From NCBI RefSeq assembly GCF_900111025.1, contig NZ_FOFN01000005.1, positions 62,001 through 126,000 of the forward strand: a stretch of DNA of 64,000 nt, read 5' to 3'. This DNA is from Hyunsoonleella jejuensis. GTDB lineage: Bacteria > Bacteroidota > Bacteroidia > Flavobacteriales > Flavobacteriaceae. The notes below the pieces were generated by a model, which searched no databases, was not told the DNA's origin, and worked only from the letters and a program-made list of their open reading frames with translations. Of the stretch, positions 62,507 to 64,000 are shown piece by piece (within the stretch, counting starts at the first letter, position 1; each line of letters starts with the position of its first letter). The translations under genes were made by a program, and so were the position numbers.

Positions 62507-63468
62507 TATTTTCGTGGTTTAAACTTCGAATTATTAAAAATATCTTCTGGTTTGGTTCGCAACATGTCTTTTAATGACACATCATTATTTTTCATGTAAG
62601 CTTTTACAATTTGCCAACCCATATATTGCCCGATTCTTCCGGGGGATTTTGCATCAATCTGTTCTAAATAAAACTTACTAAAAGGCGCTGGGTTGATAAA
62701 TCTGCTAGGTAATTTGGTATCGGTACTGTACAGTAACTCCCTTTCAATAAAATAGCGCCAAATATAGGCTTCATTTGTTTTTGCCCAATCTAATTGTGCC
62801 TCAGAATAGCCTACGCGTTGTGCCTCTGTTTTACTAGGCAACATTACATCCTTAAAGTAAAGTTGTTTCCCAAAATAAATCATCTCATCTAAAAGTGTTT
62901 TTCGTTGAGGCTGATAGATATAATGCCTAGCGTATTCATCCGCCATATCAACAACTATTTGCTCTTCCTCAAAAGTACTTCGGATGAATTTTTGAATACC
63001 TTCATAAAAATAATGGTCTTTACCTAAATAGTTGTCAATAGCAATAATGGCAATAGTATCTGTTACAATCACTTTATTTCTATAATCAATAGTAGAGGTT
63101 GTTGTAATCACTCGAGGTGGATTAAATTCAGGATAGTAAAATTTTAAATGGCTAAATAAAGATTCTATTTCAGCTTCTACACTACTAAAATTTTTATATT
63201 TCTTATTAGATTCTCGAAGCAATTCTTGCTGCAAGGTATCTTTCATTTTACCTATCCAGAAAGTATCATTATATTTTTTTGGAAATAAAAACGGATATGC
63301 TTGTTTCAATTTGGGCAAATCAGCAATCTCAGCATTTCCAAAAAATTGATCGAAACGCTCTACCGAAATATCAATATTTATTTTCGCTATTGCTTTTTCA
63401 ACCTCAGTTTCATTTTTACATGAAACAATAAACAGCAAACTAAAAAACGATAACAACAAATTTTTCAT
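62506..63468 (-). CDS. gldB: Gliding motility lipoprotein GldB
   Basis: Lipoprotein essential for gliding in Flavobacterium and tied to the type IX machinery. The 320 residues start with a signal peptide ending at FIVSC (Cys17). Family segments seen are INIDISVERFDQFFGN, YPFLFPKKYNDTFW, IIAIDNYLGKDHYFYEGIQKFI, and the end RIGQYMGWQIVKAYMKNNDVSLKDML. The central block resembles a gliding-associated metallopeptidase-like fold but no His-Glu metal motif is visible. A -7-like TACCTTTG (plus 63525-63532) lies upstream but lacks a paired -33. Confidence 0.93.
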   Translation of the reverse strand: MKNLLLSFFSLLFIVSCKNETEVEKAIAKINIDISVERFDQFFGNAEIADLPKLKQAYPFLFPKKYNDTFWIGKMKDTLQQELLRESNKKYKNFSSVEAEIESLFSHLKFYYPEFNPPRVITTTSTIDYRNKVIVTDTIAIIAIDNYLGKDHYFYEGIQKFIRSTFEEEQIVVDMADEYARHYIYQPQRKTLLDEMIYFGKQLYFKDVMLPSKTEAQRVGYSEAQLDWAKTNEAYIWRYFIERELLYSTDTKLPSRFINPAPFSKFYLEQIDAKSPGRIGQYMGWQIVKAYMKNNDVSLKDMLRTKPEDIFNNSKFKPRK

Positions 63469-63559
63469 GTAAAACTAAACGCTATAAATTTTTATAAATT
63501 GAGAGTATAGGTTATTTTTGTGTACAAAGGTAGTATTCTCATATTTAATTTCCCTTGAT

Positions 63560-64000
63560 ATGCAAACAGAAAAAGTTGTTGATTATATAGTAAACTGGTT
63601 AAAGGATTACTCCGTAAACGCAGGAATTAACGGTTTTGTTATTGGTATTTCTGGTGGTATTGACTCTGCGGTAACATCTACACTTGCTGCAAAAACCGGT
63701 TTAAGAGTTTTATGTGTAGAAATGCCTATACATCAAGCAACAAGCCATGTAACACGTGCTCATGAACATATTGCACAGCTTAAAAAACGCTTTGACAATG
63801 TTGAAGATACTCGAGCCGACTTAACACCAGTTTTTGAGGAATTTAAAACGGAAGTACACCTAGACGGCGATCAAGCCACTGTTGATATGGCTTTAGCAAA
63901 CACTAGAGCACGTTTACGCATGACTACCTTATATTATTATGCAGGGTTATATGGATTATTAGTGGCCGGCACTGGTAATAAAGTAGAAGATTTTGGTGTT
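63560..64000 (+). CDS. nadE: NAD(+) synthase NadE, 3' end cut off
   Basis: Amidates nicotinic acid adenine dinucleotide to NAD. The first 147 codons lie in the window; the remainder is beyond the right edge. Seen: QTEKVVDYIVNWLKDY start, the ATP-pyrophosphatase P-loop IGISGGIDSAVTST (about 29-42), and a nucleotide-binding region with RARLRMTTLYYYAGLYG and VAGTGNKVEDFGV. The single-domain form (no N-terminal glutaminase domain) uses ammonia. Divergent from gldB; nadE-gldB-gldC is a known flavobacterial order. A TATTTTTG element (63513-63520) may be its -7 box. Confidence 0.95.
   Translation, partial: MQTEKVVDYIVNWLKDYSVNAGINGFVIGISGGIDSAVTSTLAAKTGLRVLCVEMPIHQATSHVTRAHEHIAQLKKRFDNVEDTRADLTPVFEEFKTEVHLDGDQATVDMALANTRARLRMTTLYYYAGLYGLLVAGTGNKVEDFGV

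Overview
The window is AT-rich bacterial DNA from the phylum Bacteroidetes, almost certainly a marine-type Flavobacteriaceae. The evidence is SusC/SusD polysaccharide-utilization genes, the type IX secretion/gliding genes gldK-L-M-N and gldB-C, type IX C-terminal sorting domains, an exosortase-F pair, and promoters of the Bacteroidetes form TTG-N19-21-TAnnTTTG instead of the E. coli -35/-10. I cannot resolve the genus from sequence alone. There is no phage, insertion sequence or CRISPR array.

Region 1 (1-21.6 kb) is carbohydrate acquisition. The left edge is the tail of an alpha-glucan locus: a cut-off SusD, two related SusE/SusF-type surface lipoproteins, a large secreted GH13 amylase with a type IX sorting tail, and an FN3-like lipoprotein. 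A mannose-6-phosphate isomerase gene follows. A second locus then begins with a membrane-spanning TPR/HTH regulator and continues SusC, SusD, a SusE-like lipoprotein, two different GH30 lipoproteins and a secreted ricin-type lectin; beta-1,6-glucan is the best guess for its substrate.

Region 2 (21.7-37.5 kb) is mostly minus strand. It holds an initiator tRNA with a structured leader, a CPXCG zinc-ribbon gene, a plant-type LRR protein, an ABC-F ATPase, a DUF983 gene (plus strand), an FAD oxidoreductase, the gldKLMN motor/secretion operon, an arginase-fold protein that has lost metal ligands, topA, a membrane protein, and two accessory lipoproteins beside an unusual inverted repeat. Region 3 (37.6-44.7 kb, plus strand) is a housekeeping run: miaB, a sigma-54-type activator, lptE, a TPR protein, secG, groES and groEL. 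The groES upstream region carries a sigma-54-like -24/-12 element.

Region 4 (44.9-53.4 kb) holds a large outer-membrane beta-barrel gene, then a minus-strand block: exosortase F and its partner, followed by a metal-handling set (HYC_CC_PP protein, HMA-MauE membrane protein, TonB receptor with a Cys-Cys plug, periplasmic HMA protein), a GIY-YIG-like nuclease and DUF2200. Region 5 (53.5-64 kb) holds a GAF/fRMsr-type protein, purH, the cell-shape operon mreB-mreC-mreD-mrdA-rodA, an exported peptide-deformylase-like lipoprotein, gldC-gldB and the start of nadE.

Functionally, the gld genes supply the secretion machinery that the GH13 enzyme and the lectin need. The points most worth following are the metal-linked TonB cluster, the arginase-fold pseudoenzyme inside the gld neighbourhood, the exported deformylase, and the sigma-54 activator/groES pairing.
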